Part shown: one piece after another, positions 1-12,998 of the stretch
Layout: every line of letters starts with the position of its first letter
Numbering within the stretch: the first letter of the stretch is position 1
NCBI RefSeq assembly: GCF_002895925.1
Contig: NZ_NWUO01000018.1
Location: 1-64,000 of the forward strand
Source of the DNA: Mixta theicola
Lineage (GTDB): Bacteria; Pseudomonadota; Gammaproteobacteria; Enterobacterales; Enterobacteriaceae
DNA length: 64,000 nucleotides
Direction: 5' to 3'
The notes under the pieces: model-generated
What the model was told of the DNA's origin: nothing
What the model saw: the letters and a program-made list of their open reading frames with translations, nothing else
The model's database searches: none
Made by a program: the position numbers and the translations under genes

Positions 1-463
1 TGAAGGCGAAGCTGCTCTCCTGGTACTGCACGCAGTACTCCCACGCCCGGTAGCTGCCGCTCAGCCGGTCCTCCACCTGCACCCCGTACTCCGCCAGCAG
101 CCGGTGGATTATCTGCACCGCCGTCTGCCCCTGGAAGATGCGCGAGTTCCTGTCGCGCTTCATCGGCCACAGGTCCGGCTCCACGGTCAGCTCGTACACC
201 GCGTAGCGCGTGCCGCCCAGCTCCTCGCTGTGTACCGCCACCCGGGTAATTTTGCCGTTGATGTGCCGCGTGCCCGCCAGAAACTTCCCGGTGGGGATAG
301 CCAGCGTCAGCGGCTGGCCCAGCAGGGCGTGCCGGTCGGCGCGGGCGTCGGTGCCCAGCAGCGTGACGGTGAGCGCAAAGGGGTACGACAGCGCCTCGCG
401 GCCCTTCAGCTTCCAGAAAAGCAACCCCTCCTGCGGGAGCCGGGCGGTAATACGTTCAGTCAT
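1..463 (-). CDS. vgrG: VgrG (TssI) type VI secretion spike protein, 5' part only
   Basis: The minus strand is open from an ATG at 463 to the left edge, giving 154 residues beginning MTERITARLPQEGLLFWKL. Known family traits seen here are the N-terminal gp27-like fold of VgrG with a Leu-Phe-Trp-Lys segment near residue 15, the central WPMKRDRNSRIFQGQ region, and a YCVQYQES segment near residue 146, which is the usual place for a tyrosine-cysteine-x-Gln-Tyr motif in VgrG. VgrG trimers form the tip of the T6SS needle and carry effectors. The C-terminal spike and any effector domain lie outside the window. It could feed another T6SS in this genome, because the T6SS locus at 16.7-25.9 kb has no sheath, tube or baseplate genes. 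Confidence 0.9.
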   Translation of the reverse strand, partial: MTERITARLPQEGLLFWKLKGREALSYPFALTVTLLGTDARADRHALLGQPLTLAIPTGKFLAGTRHINGKITRVAVHSEELGGTRYAVYELTVEPDLWPMKRDRNSRIFQGQTAVQIIHRLLAEYGVQVEDRLSGSYRAWEYCVQYQESSFAF

Positions 464-576
464 AGGCGAGTTCCGTTCTCAGCGAGGCCCGCTGCGGCGG
501 GCGATAATAATAATGAAATAAGAATAGAGCCAGAGTTTATCAGACGTAAGACCTGAGAAAATAACAAAATAGTGAG

Positions 577-789
577 TTAAACAGGACCATCGCCTGCCAT
601 AGTTGAAATATTTTGCTTATTACGCGCTACCGTATTACCGCCAGTAAGTCCAGCCAAAGCGCCCACGGCTTTATCACATGCATCCTATTCTGCAATAGTA
701 CCGTCATCGCGCGTGAACCAGCCAATATCCGAATTGAGGAAGGTTCTTAAGGCCGCCAGGAAGCGGTGGCTTTTTATCAGGCAATTTCC
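577..789 (-). pseudogene. Possible gene relic upstream of vgrG
   Basis: The 400-base gap between vgrG and ychO holds a minus-strand frame that is open except for one in-frame TAG (685-687). It reads ..RTFLNSDIGWFTRDDGTIAE, stop, then DACDKAVGALAGLTGGN.. to a TAA at 577-579. The composition looks coding, but no start codon with a ribosome site is visible and I do not recognise the family. It may be a decayed small gene associated with the vgrG island, or chance. Confidence 0.3.
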
Positions 790-798
790 CCGCCTTGC

Positions 799-826
799 CA
801 GGCAGGCAGGCAGGCAGGCAGGCAGG
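799..826. repeat. Tetranucleotide tandem repeat (CAGG)7
   Basis: Seven perfect CAGG units lie 37 bases downstream of the ychO stop codon (minus orientation) in the gap between ychO and vgrG. The unit length is not a multiple of three, so the tract is of the kind that can slip during replication. It is not inside any reading frame I trust, so a phase-variation role is not supported. Confidence 0.9.
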
Positions 827-863
827 GATTGTTCCTGTCCGGCTCCGATCCGCAACAGCGCAA

Positions 864-2296
864 TCAGGGCGCCATTACGTCAAAACGTTGGGTATCGGCC
901 GACTGCAGCGACATCGGCGGCGTTAGCTGCAGCGTTATCCAGTTAGAGGTCACGCGCTGCTGCTTGTTGTCCTCCAGCGTCACCGACAGCCGATACTGAT
1001 TGCTGGCACCGGGGGTGTTATCCCAGGCAGGCATAATCACTGTCCACCCCTGCGGGCTGCGGTTATTCGGCGGCGGCGTCAGGCTCAGCGCCTGCGTATC
1101 GCCCTGCCAGCTGACGGCGGTAATCTCATTGGCGGCGCGGATCTGCAGTTTCAGCGTCAGCGCCTCACCTGAACTGAGCCGCCACGGCGGCGTGGCCAAA
1201 AATACCGACAGCGTTTTGCGCTGGCGGAACTCCAGCACCGGGGTATTATTGCGCTCAACCAAATCGTAGCGGCTGCCGCGCAGCGATCGCGCCCCGGCAA
1301 CATTGTTGGCGGAAAGCTGCTTGCTCAGCGCCACGCCGGGACGATAGTTAATCTGCATGCCCAGCTGATCCTGCGACTGACCGCTTTCGCCCGCTTTATG
1401 CGAGGCGGTAAACGTCAGCAGCGGCACCGGCGTGTAATTAACCCCTACCTTCACCGCCGTCGGGTTTTTCTCCAGGCTGCCGCTATTGAACAAATCGACC
1501 TCATCGCCCAGATATTGCTCCCAGGTTACCGATACGCCCAGCTGGCGATAAAACGGCAAATAACCCTGGGTAGTAATATCGTAGCCGCGCGCCATGCGAT
1601 TTTGCTGGCTACTGCTGTTGCGCCAACCGCTCAGCGGCGCATAGTAATTTGCCGAAAGGCGCAGGAAATTACTCCAGGCTTCGGTGCCGAGCGAGGCGCG
1701 CTGTAGCCCTGAATCTAACTGACGATCGACCAGCGCGTTATAGCCCAGCAGCCAGTTACCGGCAACCCAACGCTGGCCCAGCCCGGCATTGCCCACCAGC
1801 CCTTCATCGGTTTGCGTCACGCCCAGCTGCGAAAAGGTCAGATACTGATAGTTATCCTGCCACGGCGTAAGCAGCTGGCCGCCGCTGCCGATAAAATTAC
1901 CCTCATATCCACCTGGAGCGACAGCTGCGCCGTGCCGTAGGGAGAAAGCAGCGACTGCCCTTCATTTACCAGCCGATCGGTTACCTCATCGCGCAGATGA
2001 TTAAACGCCCAGACGCCCGCCTGTTGCCCAAACGACACGTCGCTGGTGTTGTTGCTGGCTTCGCCGATGCTTTTGGCGATCTGCGCCAGACGCGTTGAAA
2101 AGGCATCTTCTGACGAGACGTCGCCGCCAAGGCTGGGAAGCGCCTGCTGCATAGCGCTAAAACGCGCTGGATCGTCAAAGGGAGCGTCGGGCACGCTGCC
2201 TGCCGACTGAAACGCCCCGGCGTCAGGGATCAGCAGTGGCGTGCCGAGTAACAGCAGAATAAAAGTGGATAAGGTAAATCGATGCGTTAATACCAT
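864..2296 (-). pseudogene. ychO: Inverse autotransporter / invasin-like outer-membrane protein YchO, frameshifted
   Basis: Two adjacent minus-strand reading frames make one protein of about 477 residues. The first part (2296 down to about 1905) has a signal peptide (hydrophobic stretch about residues 8-28, ending AGA-FQ) and an alpha-helical lead-in (VSFGQQAGVWAFNHLRDEV). The second part (about 1905 to 864) is the intimin/invasin-type beta-barrel (NYYAPLSGWR, GYDITTQGYLPFYRQLGV) followed by an Ig-like tail. Restoring one C in the tract at 1901-1906 (CCTCAT to CCTCCAT) turns ..VDMRVIL.. into ..VDMEGNFIGSGGQLLTPW.., which joins the two parts. This is a single-base deletion or a sequencing error. 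Both halves are otherwise well preserved, so the event is recent. ychO lies in the chaC-ychN-ychO-nar neighbourhood in E. coli, consistent with the position here. Confidence 0.85.
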
Positions 2297-2413
2297 AGCT
2301 GCGTCAAGGTTAGCTTAGCCTGTCATGACCCGCGGTCAGGAAAAGAAAAGTAACCCTGATCTTAGCATAATTGTGAATTGGATCATGAATTTCCGCCTGA
2401 GGCCGTCGCTGGC

Positions 2414-3234
2414 TTAGCCGGACTGCTGCGCGTCCGACAGCCCTTCCGCCGCGTCCTCCGTCGTCGGGCGATACAGCGTTACCACCTCGCCCACGATAAT
2501 CAGCGAGGGTGACTGCGGCTGATATTGCGCGATGGTTGCCGCCAGCGTCGCCAGCGTGGCGATCAATACGCGCTGGTCATGCCGCGTCCCGCGCTCAACC
2601 ACGGCAACCGGCGTATCGGCGGCGCGCCCGTGCCGACAAAGCTGAAGGCTTAGCTCGGCGCTCCAGGTGAGCCCCATATAGAATACCAGCGTCTGGCTGG
2701 CATCCTGCAGGCTTTCCCAGGCGAGCTGCGGCTTGCCCTCTTTGCCATGACCGGTAATAAAACGCACCGACTGCGCCATTTCCCGGTGCGTCAGCGGGAT
2801 GCCGCAGGCGGCGGCACAGCCGGTAGCGGCGGTAATACCAGGCACGATCTGACAGGCAATGCCTGCGGCCTGCAGCTGCTGCATCTCTTCACCGCCGCGG
2901 CCAAAAATAAAGGGATCGCCGCCCTTGAGCCGTACCACATTGCGCCCGCTGCGGGCTAAATCCACCAGCAGCTGGCTAATCTGGTGCTGTTTCATGCCGT
3001 GAAAGCCCGGCGTTTTGCCTGCGTCGAGCGCCAGCGTGCTGGCGGGGATCAGCGCCAGCACCTCCTCACTAACCAGACGATCGTAAACCACCACGTCCGC
3101 CTCGCCGAGCAACCGCAGCGCCTTAAGCGTTAATAACCCGGCATCGCCCGGCCCGGCCCCCACCAGCCAGACGCTGCCCTGCGGCTGGCTAACGCTGCCG
3201 CTTAAAAGCTTGTTCAGTGCAGGTAACCGCTGCG

Positions 3235-3238
<4 letters not shown>
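2414..3238 (-). CDS. cobA: Uroporphyrinogen-III C-methyltransferase (SUMT) of the nas operon
   Basis: This cytosolic enzyme transfers two methyl groups from S-adenosylmethionine to uroporphyrinogen III, giving precorrin-2, the precursor of the siroheme needed by the nitrite reductase encoded two genes upstream. The 274 residues show the family signatures VWLVGAGPGDAGLLTLKAL (about 23-41), VVYDRLVS, LKGGDPFIFGRGGEE (about 104-118) and GITAATG (about 135-141). It is a stand-alone SUMT without the CysG oxidase/ferrochelatase domain, so it can make only precorrin-2. The ATG overlaps the nasA stop (ATGA), and GGGAGG lies five bases before it, so it is the last gene of the nas operon. Confidence 0.95.
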
Positions 3239-5873
<2,635 letters not shown>

Positions 5874-5877
<4 letters not shown>

Positions 5878-8800
5878 GACGCCGCCGCCACGCTCAGCTT
5901 GCCCACCGCCAGCGGCTCGCTGCCGACCAGCACCCGTCCGGCAACGATACGTACCGGCCAGCAGCGCAGCTGTAGATCCGGCCGATCGAGCGCGATGCCG
6001 TCACGCAACCGAAAACGCTGCTTATAGAGCGGTGAAATCACCATCGGCTCGCCTGCGGCATCGCCCAGAATACCGCGCGACATCACGCTGGCGGAGGTGT
6101 CGGGTTCGTTATCATCCAGCGCATAGATACGATCGGCCAGACGGAACAGCGCGATGCGCTGGCCGCCAAGCCGCGCACCGATGCCCGCCTGCGGCGGAAT
6201 AGCCTCCAGCGCGCAAATATCGTTCCAGGGTTCGTGCGGCAGCGGCAGGATCGCTGTCTGCGGCGCGTTTGCCGGACGGATTTGACCGCGCTCCAGCTGC
6301 CACTGCAGCGTTTCATCCTGCTCATCGCTGTTCAGCGTGGCGCGGAACAGCCGCAGCCGATCCGGCGACGCCAGCGTGGTGCGCCATTCACACTGCCAGC
6401 TGTCGACAACCTGCTGCATTTCCCGCTCCAGTTCCGCCCCAATGCCAAGGCTGTCGTGGATAACCACCTCACGCAGATATTCCAGCCCGCCCTCCAGGTT
6501 ATCCATCCAGACGCTGGTGCGCTGCAGGCGATCGGCGGTGCGTATATAGAACATCAGCAGGCGATCGACATAGCGGATTAAGGTCTGCTCATCCAGATCG
6601 CCGGCGAACAGGTCGGCATGGCGCGGCTTCATGCCGCCGTTGCCGCAGACATAAAGGTTCCAGCCGTTTTCAGTGGCGATCACGCCAATATCTTTGCTCT
6701 GCGCCTCGGCACATTCGCGGGTACAGCCGGAAACCGCCATTTTGATTTTATGCGGCGCGCGCAGCCCCTTATAGCGATTCTCCAGCTGAATGGCGAAGCC
6801 GGTAGAATCCTGTACGCCATAGCGACACCAGCTGCTGCCGACGCACGATTTAACCGTACGCAGCGACTTACCGTAGGCGTGGCCGGTTTCAAACCCGGCG
6901 TCGAGCAACGCCTGCCAGATGGCGGGCAGCTGGTCCAGCGCCGCGCCGAACAGATCGATACGCTGACCGCCGGTAATTTTGCTGTAGAGATTGAAGCGTG
7001 CGGCCACCTGACCGATGGCAATCAGCCCCTGCGGCGTGATCTCACCGCCGGGAATACGCGGCACCACCGAGTAGCTGCCGTCTTTCTGAATATTGGCAAA
7101 GTAACGATCGTTGGTCTCCTGAAGCGGCAGATGCGGCGGCTTCAGCAGATAATCATTCCAGCAGGAGGCCAGAATCGAGGCGGCCAGCGGCTTGCAGATC
7201 TCGCAGCCGTGACCGCGCCCGTGCAGCGCCAGCAGCTGTTCAAAGGTTTTGATTTGGCCAGTGCGCACCAGATGATAAAGCTGCTGACGTGAATAAGCGA
7301 AGTGTTCGCAAACGTCTTTCTTTACCTCAACGCCCTGCGCTGCCAGCTGATGATCCATTACCTGCTTTACCAGCGCGCTACAGCCGCCGCAGCCGGTAGC
7401 GGCTTTGGTACAGCTTTTCAGCGTAGCCATATCGCCGCAGCCGCTGCTGACCGCGCGGCAAATGTCGCCTTTGCTGACGTTATGACAGGAGCAAATTTGC
7501 GCGCTTTCCGGCAGCGCCGCCACGCCCGGCGCTTTTGCGGACGCGCCGACAGAGCGCGGCAGGATCAGGTGTTCCGGCTGGGGCAGCAGCGGAATATCAT
7601 TAAGCATCATCTGCTGCAGTTCGCTGTATTCGCTGCTATCGCCCACCAGCACCGCGCCCAGCAGCCGTTTGCCATCGGCGGAAACCACGATTTTCTTGTA
7701 AATGGCCTGCGGGCCGTTGGTCCAGTGATAGCTCTGGCTGCCCTCGCTACGGCCATGGGCATCGCCCAGCGAGGCCACCTCCACGCCCAACAGCTTCAGT
7801 TTGGTACTCATATCCGCGCCGGTGAAGGCGGCGTTTTCATCCGCCAGTCGGCTGGCCAGCACCCGCGCCATCTGATAGCCCGGTGCGACCAGGCCGAATA
7901 TCTGGCCCTGCCACAGCGCACATTCACCAATCGCCGCAATGGCCGGATCGCTGGTGATACAGCCATCGTCAATCACAATACCGCCACGCGGCCCCAGCGT
8001 GAGCCCGGCCTCGCGCGCCAGCTCATCACGCGGGCGGATCCCGGCGGAAAACAGAATCAGATCGCTGTGCAGCGTGCTGCCATCGGCAAAGTGCAGCCGC
8101 AGCGAGCCATTCTCCAGCGTTTCAATCTGTCGCGTTTCGGTGCCGGTCAGCACCGTGACGCCAAGCGCTTCGATTTTACGCCGCAGCATCTGCGCGCCGC
8201 CGTCATCCAGCTGCACCGCCATCAGGCGCGGGGCAAATTCCACCACGTGCGTTTCCAGACCCAGCGTTCTCAGCGCGCTGGCCGCTTCCAGCCCCAGCAG
8301 GCCGCCGCCGATGACCACGCCGCGTCTGGCGCTGGCGGCGCGCGCTCTGATGGCGTCGAGATCGGTTAAGGTGCGATAAACAAAACAGTTGGCCGCGTCA
8401 AAGCCGGGAATCGGCGGTACGAACGCGTAAGAGCCGGTGGCGAGCACCAGCCGGTCCCAGGCCATTTCACGTCCGCTGTCATCGCGCACGCAGCGCCGCT
8501 GTGGATCGATGTGGGTGATTTTTTCGTGACAACGTAACTCAATATCATGGCTGGCAAAAAAATCTTCACCAGCCAGCGACAGCGCCTGCGCATCGCGGCC
8601 GGAAAAGTAGTCGGATAGATGTACGCGATCGTAGGCACTGTGCGGCTCCTCACCGTAGACCACCAGCTGATAGCGCAGATGCAGCTGCTTGTGTACCAGC
8701 TGTTCAAGAAAATAGTGGCCAACCATGCCGTGACCTATTACCACCATAACCGGTTTGTTCATCGCTTTACTCTCCGCAGCCTCAGGCTGCCTGTCGTGAT

Positions 8801-9962
8801 GGGTGAAGCCAAACAGCGCGCCCTCTGTTACCGGGGCGCCGCGTTGCAGATGGTGCAGCAGCGAGGCTGCCGCTGAGGTATCGCCATACAGGATCGCGCC
8901 GGTCAGCCTGCCGTCGCGCAGTACCAGCCGCCGATAGTGCTGACTGAGCGGATCGCTGGCGGTCAGCGAACGGCTACCGGGCGCTGTGCCGGTCTCACCG
9001 ACGCTAAAAATGTCGATGCCGGTCACTTTCAGCCGGGTTCCCTGCGCCCGGTAGTGAAAGTCAGCAATGGGAGAATCGGCCAGCTGATGCGCCAGTACTT
9101 CCGCCTGCGCCAGGCACGGCGCCAGCAGGCCAAAGGTTTCGCCGTCAATTTCGCAGCACTCACCCAACGCCCAAATATCCGGCAGCGCGCTACGCAGCTG
9201 ACGATCGACCAGAATGCCCTGACCGCAGGGAATATTGGCGGCACGCGCCACGGCGATGGCTGGCCTGACGCCGACGGCAATAATCACCTGCGCCGCCGGC
9301 AGCGTTTCTCCGCAGGCCAGTGTGACACTGTCACTGTTAATGCGAACGATGCCCGACGCCAGGCAGCAGCGGATGCCGCGCTGATACAGCGCCTGCGCCA
9401 GCAGGCCGCCGGCGGTTTCATCCAGCTGGCGATCCAACAACCAGCCGTGACGATGAACCAGCGTGACGTCACGACCCCGCAAACGCAGCGCTGCCGCCGC
9501 TTCAATCCCCAGCAGACCGCCGCCCAGCACCGCTACCGGCCCATCAAGCACCAGCATACGTTCAACGTCGCGCAACGTGCGGAAGCCGCCGACGTGCGGC
9601 AGCTCAATGCCGGGGATTGCGGGCAGCACCGGTTCGGCGCCGGTCGCAAATACCAGCCGATCCCAGCTCAGGGTGCGCCTTTCCGTGGACAGGCGGCGCT
9701 GCTGAACCTCCACCGCCACGACCCTTTCTCCCGCCAGCAGCCGGATGCCCTGCTGCTGATACCATTCCGGCGCATGGATAAGCGCCTCCTGAAAGCGTTT
9801 TTCACCGCCCAGTACCGGCGACAGCTGAATACGGTTGTAGTTGCCCTGCGCCTCGCTGCCGATCACCGTGATGCGATAGCGTCCGGGCGCCAGCTGCAGC
9901 AGGGTTTCCACCATCCGCATCCCCGCCATACCGTTACCGATAACCACCAGATGTTCAGGCAT
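5874..9962 (-). CDS. nasB: NasC-NasB fusion: NAD(P)H/FAD nitrate reductase partner joined to siroheme nitrite reductase
   Basis: The open frame encodes 1362 residues from an ATG at 9962 (GAGGAG seven bases upstream; an upstream in-frame extension to 9998 overlaps nasD and has no ribosome site). Residues 1-400 are a complete FAD/NAD(P)-binding oxidoreductase (VVIGNGMAGMR at the N terminus, a second dinucleotide fold AVLGGGLLGIEAA), like Klebsiella NasC. Residues 401-1362 are a complete NasB/NirB. This part has another FAD/NAD unit (VVIGHGMVGHY, VVIGGGLLGLEAA), BFD-type [2Fe-2S] clusters (CSCHN..TGCGGC), the siroheme/4Fe-4S half-domains (CVGSSWCRYG and SGCTRECAEA) and a NirD-like C-terminal domain without Rieske cysteines. 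The junction contains an ATG at 8762 preceded by GGAGAG, the expected independent NasB start, so both a fusion and a separate NasB may be made. It reduces nitrite to ammonium and passes electrons to NasA. Confidence 0.9.
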
Positions 9963-9972
9963 TGCTGACTCC

Positions 9973-10761
9973 TCAGGCCGCGTGGCGCTGTTTTTCATAC
10001 AGAAAATGCAGGATTTGCTGGCGCAGATGGTGATAGCGCGGCTCGTCGGCCAGCGCCACGCGCGAACGCGGGCGCGGCAGATCGATGGTCAGGATCTCGC
10101 CCAGCGTCGCCGCCGGGCCGTTGGTCATCATCAGCACCCGATCCGACAGCAGCACCGCCTCGTCAACGTCATGAGTAATCAGTACGATGGTGGTGTTCAG
10201 CTCCTGCTGAATACGCATCACGCTGTCCTGTAAATGGGCGCGCGTCAGGGCATCCAGCGCGCCGAACGGCTCATCCATCAGCAGGACGCGCGGTTTCATC
10301 GCCAGCGCGCGGGCAATGCCAACGCGCTGTTTCATGCCGCCCGACAGCTCCGCCGGTCGCTTATCGGCCGCATGGCTCATCTGCACCCGCGCCAGGTTAT
10401 GCTCAATCCACTCACGCCGCTCCGCCCGGCTCATGCTGTGCTGAAACACCTGATCTACCGCCAGCGCCACGTTGTCCTGCGCCGACAGCCACGGCAGCAG
10501 CGAGTGATTCTGAAAAACCATAGCCCGTTCCGGGCCGGGTCCGGCAATCTCCCGGTTATCGCACAGCAGCACGCCGTCGCCGGGCAGCGTCAGTCCGGCG
10601 ATAAGGTTAAGCAGCGTCGATTTACCGCAGCCGGAATGCCCAATCAGCGTGAGGGTTTCCCCGGCGCGCACGTCAAAGGAGACGTTGTCCAGCGCCAGAA
10701 ATTCGCCCCCGGCGGTATGAAAACGCTGGCTGACGTTTTGCACCTGAATAATATTTTGCAT
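9973..10761 (-). CDS. nasD: Nitrate ABC transporter ATP-binding protein NasD
   Basis: This is the cytoplasmic ATPase of the nitrate/nitrite importer. The 262 residues carry Walker A GHSGCGKST (about 40-48), the signature LSGGMKQRVG (about 140-149), Walker B VLLMDEPFG and a switch histidine in LITHDVDEA. I place the start at the ATG at 10761 (MQNIIQVQNVSQRF); the frame stays open upstream, but that part overlaps the permease gene and shows no conserved sequence. Spacing is 11 bases after nasE and 10 bases before nasCB. The family (NrtD/SsuB/TauB type) is unambiguous and the nitrate specificity comes from the operon. Confidence 0.94.
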   Translation of the reverse strand: MQNIIQVQNVSQRFHTAGGEFLALDNVSFDVRAGETLTLIGHSGCGKSTLLNLIAGLTLPGDGVLLCDNREIAGPGPERAMVFQNHSLLPWLSAQDNVALAVDQVFQHSMSRAERREWIEHNLARVQMSHAADKRPAELSGGMKQRVGIARALAMKPRVLLMDEPFGALDALTRAHLQDSVMRIQQELNTTIVLITHDVDEAVLLSDRVLMMTNGPAATLGEILTIDLPRPRSRVALADEPRYHHLRQQILHFLYEKQRHAA

Positions 10762-10772
10762 GGCGTAACCCC

Positions 10773-11648
10773 TTATTTTTCCCAGCTGAAACGACGCGCC
10801 AGCAGCATGAGTCCCTGCTCCAGCAGCAGGCCCACCACGCCGATAATAAAAATGGCGATCAGAATGTTTTCTACGTTGAGGTTGTTCCACTCGTTCCAGA
10901 TCCAGAAGCCGATGCCCAGCCCGCCGGTCAGCATTTCAGCGGCGACGATCACCAGCCAGGCGATGCCAATCGACAGGCGCACGCCGGTCAGCACCGCAGG
11001 CAGCACCGCCGGAAACAGAATTTTGCGCATGATGGTCCATTCAGAAAGCTTCAGTATCCGCGCTACGTTGAGGTAATCCTGCGGGATACGCTGTACGCCT
11101 TCGGCGGTATTGATGATCATCGGCCAGATCGAGCAGATAAAAATGGTCCAGCTGGAGGCGGGTTCGGCTCGCTGAAACAGCAGCAGGCCAATCGGCAGCC
11201 AGGCCAGCGGGCTGACCGGGCGCAACAGCGCAATCAGCGGATTGAACATATCGGCCAGAAAACGAAAGCGCCCGATCAGGAAACCCGCCGGGATGCCCGC
11301 CAGCGCCGCCAGGCCGAAGCCCACCGCGACGCGCGTCAGCGAGGCGATAATGTTCCAGCCGATCCCCTGATCATTAGGGCCGCCGTTATAAAAGGGATGG
11401 GCAAACAGCGTCAGCGCCGCCTGTCCGGTACTCAGCGGCGTGGGAAAGCCGCTGCTGTTCAGCGCCGCGATCTGCCAGACGCCGAGCAACAGCAGCAGGC
11501 CGCAGCAAAGCGGGATTAACCGCTTCAGTAGCGCGTTAAACGGCCAGCGACGACGACGCGGGCGCGGCGATGCGGGCGGCAACAGGATGACTTCCGCCAC
11601 GGCGGGCGCTTTTTCCACGGTCGGCACGATCTGAGCTTCATTCTTCAT
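10773..11648 (-). CDS. nasE: Nitrate ABC transporter permease NasE
   Basis: This inner-membrane permease has 291 residues, with a charged N-terminal cytoplasmic stretch (PRPRRRRWPF) followed by about six membrane segments (LIPLCCGLLLLLGVW at the start). The binding-protein-dependent transport motif region is near AAEMLTGGLGIGFWIWNE. The family is NrtB/SsuC. The ATG overlaps the nasF stop by four bases and has GAGGAG seven bases upstream. It works with NasF (periplasmic binding protein) and NasD (ATPase). Confidence 0.94.
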   Translation of the reverse strand: MKNEAQIVPTVEKAPAVAEVILLPPASPRPRRRRWPFNALLKRLIPLCCGLLLLLGVWQIAALNSSGFPTPLSTGQAALTLFAHPFYNGGPNDQGIGWNIIASLTRVAVGFGLAALAGIPAGFLIGRFRFLADMFNPLIALLRPVSPLAWLPIGLLLFQRAEPASSWTIFICSIWPMIINTAEGVQRIPQDYLNVARILKLSEWTIMRKILFPAVLPAVLTGVRLSIGIAWLVIVAAEMLTGGLGIGFWIWNEWNNLNVENILIAIFIIGVVGLLLEQGLMLLARRFSWEK

Positions 11649-12910
11649 GCGGGTTCTCCTCGGCGTTTAATGGCGAAATCGGTAGCCCAGGCGGCAGGAT
11701 TGCTGCCGTCCCAGACCCTGCCGTCGATCAGCGTGCTGCGCCGCATCTCACTCTGCGGCACCACGATATTGCCGACCGCGCTGGCGGCCTGGCGGTAAAC
11801 CTCGGTGCGGTTAATGGCGCGCGCCACCGCGTGATAATCGGGCTGCTGTTTCAGCAGGCCCCAGCGCTGCAACTGGGTTAAAAACCACATGCCATCCGAC
11901 AGCCAGGGAAAGCTCACTTCGCCGTCGCGGAAAAATTGCATGCCGTGCGCATCCTGCCAGCGGTGGCCCAGGCCATCCTGATACTGGCCGAGCATTCGTC
12001 CGGTAATGGTGTCCGCCTGGGTATTGAGCCAGGCGCGCCCGGCAATCGCCCGCGCGGTTTCCCGGCGGTTATCGTCTGAGGCATCGATCCAGCGGGCGGC
12101 TTCCAGCACCGCTGCGGTCAGGGCGCGGGCGGTATGGGGATTGTCATTCACCCACTGCGCGCGCGTGGCCAGGATTTTTTCCGGATGATCCGGCCAGACC
12201 TGCTGGCTGGTCACGGCGGTATAGCCGACATTCTCGCTGATGGCGCGCTGATTCCACGGCTCGCCCACGCAGAAGCCGCTCAAATTGCCGATTTTCATAT
12301 TCATCACCATCTGCGGCGGCGGCACTACCAGCAGGCGCAGGTCGCGGAAGGGATCGATACCCACGCTGGCCAGCCAGTAATAAAGCCACATGGCGTGGGT
12401 GCCGGTGGGAAAGGTATGCGCAAAGCGATAGGTTCCCGGCTCGCTGGCAGCCACCCGCTGTTGCAGGCTGCTGCCGTCGATGACGCCCTGCGTCCTGAGC
12501 TGGTTGGATAGCGTAATCGCCTGGCCGTTGTTGTTCAGCGTCATCAGATTCGCCATCGCCTGTTGCTTACCGGCAATGCCGAGATGCAGCCCATAAATCA
12601 TGCTGTACAAGGCGTGGGCGGCATCCAGCTCGCCGGAGGCCAGCTTATCGCGCACCGCAGCCCAGCTCGCCTCTTTCGACGGCTGCAGGCTGATGCCATG
12701 CTTTTTATCGAACCCTTTTAAAGCCGCCATTACTATCGGGGCGCAGTCGGTAAGCGGGATAAAGCCGACGCGCACCTGCGGTTTTTCCGGCGCATCAGAA
12801 CCGGCAGCCCAGACCGCATTGCGTAACCCCGGCACCAGCCAGCTGCCCGCAGCCAGGGCGCTGCCGACGAGAAAACGACGACGTGACGATATAAAACGCG
12901 CGTTGCTCAT
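11645..12910 (-). CDS. nasF: Nitrate-binding periplasmic protein NasF (Tat-exported)
   Basis: This is the substrate-binding protein of the nitrate/nitrite importer, family NrtA/CmpA (NMT1-like fold). I chose the ATG at 12910 (AGGAA seven bases upstream), giving 421 residues. The frame continues upstream into the attenuator hairpin, which argues against the longer form. The N terminus SSRRRFLVGSALAAG is a twin-arginine signal with a following hydrophobic stretch and likely cleavage around VWA-AG. Downstream are VRVGFIPLTDCAPIVMA and FCVGEPWNQRA, typical of nitrate-binding members. First structural gene of the nas operon, behind a sigma-54 promoter and a regulated terminator. Confidence 0.95.
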   Translation of the reverse strand: MSNARFISSRRRFLVGSALAAGSWLVPGLRNAVWAAGSDAPEKPQVRVGFIPLTDCAPIVMAALKGFDKKHGISLQPSKEASWAAVRDKLASGELDAAHALYSMIYGLHLGIAGKQQAMANLMTLNNNGQAITLSNQLRTQGVIDGSSLQQRVAASEPGTYRFAHTFPTGTHAMWLYYWLASVGIDPFRDLRLLVVPPPQMVMNMKIGNLSGFCVGEPWNQRAISENVGYTAVTSQQVWPDHPEKILATRAQWVNDNPHTARALTAAVLEAARWIDASDDNRRETARAIAGRAWLNTQADTITGRMLGQYQDGLGHRWQDAHGMQFFRDGEVSFPWLSDGMWFLTQLQRWGLLKQQPDYHAVARAINRTEVYRQAASAVGNIVVPQSEMRRSTLIDGRVWDGSNPAAWATDFAIKRRGEPA

Positions 12911-12935
12911 TCTGTGGTTCCTGAAAAAAAGAATA

Positions 12936-12983
12936 AAAAAAGGCGTCTGTCGCATGGGCTGAAAGCCTGCGACCGGACGCCTT
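12936..12983 (-). terminator. Leader attenuator (intrinsic terminator) of the nasF operon
   Basis: On the minus strand a long stem (AAGGCGTC/GACGCCTT plus GTCGCA/TGCGAC) encloses a GC-rich loop and is followed by a run of T just before the nasF ribosome site. In Klebsiella, the nas leader terminator is overcome by NasR in the presence of nitrate or nitrite. The same organisation is seen here, with nasR next door. Confidence 0.85.
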
Positions 12984-12998
12984 TATCCAAAGCACTCG

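Noticed and set aside
799-826. CRISPR array
   Set aside because: The only tandem repeat is a 4-base unit without spacers; no array or cas gene is visible anywhere in the window.
7302-9968. Long plus-strand open frames (355 and 343 codons)
   Set aside because: Both are antisense to the NasC-NasB gene, whose domains are unambiguous; composition is that of a shadow frame.
9963-9998. Upstream start for the NasC-NasB gene
   Set aside because: It would overlap nasD and has no ribosome site; the ATG at 9962 follows GAGGAG.
12911-12955. Longer NasF start
   Set aside because: It would place the first 15 codons in the attenuator hairpin; the Tat signal begins naturally at the ATG at 12910.
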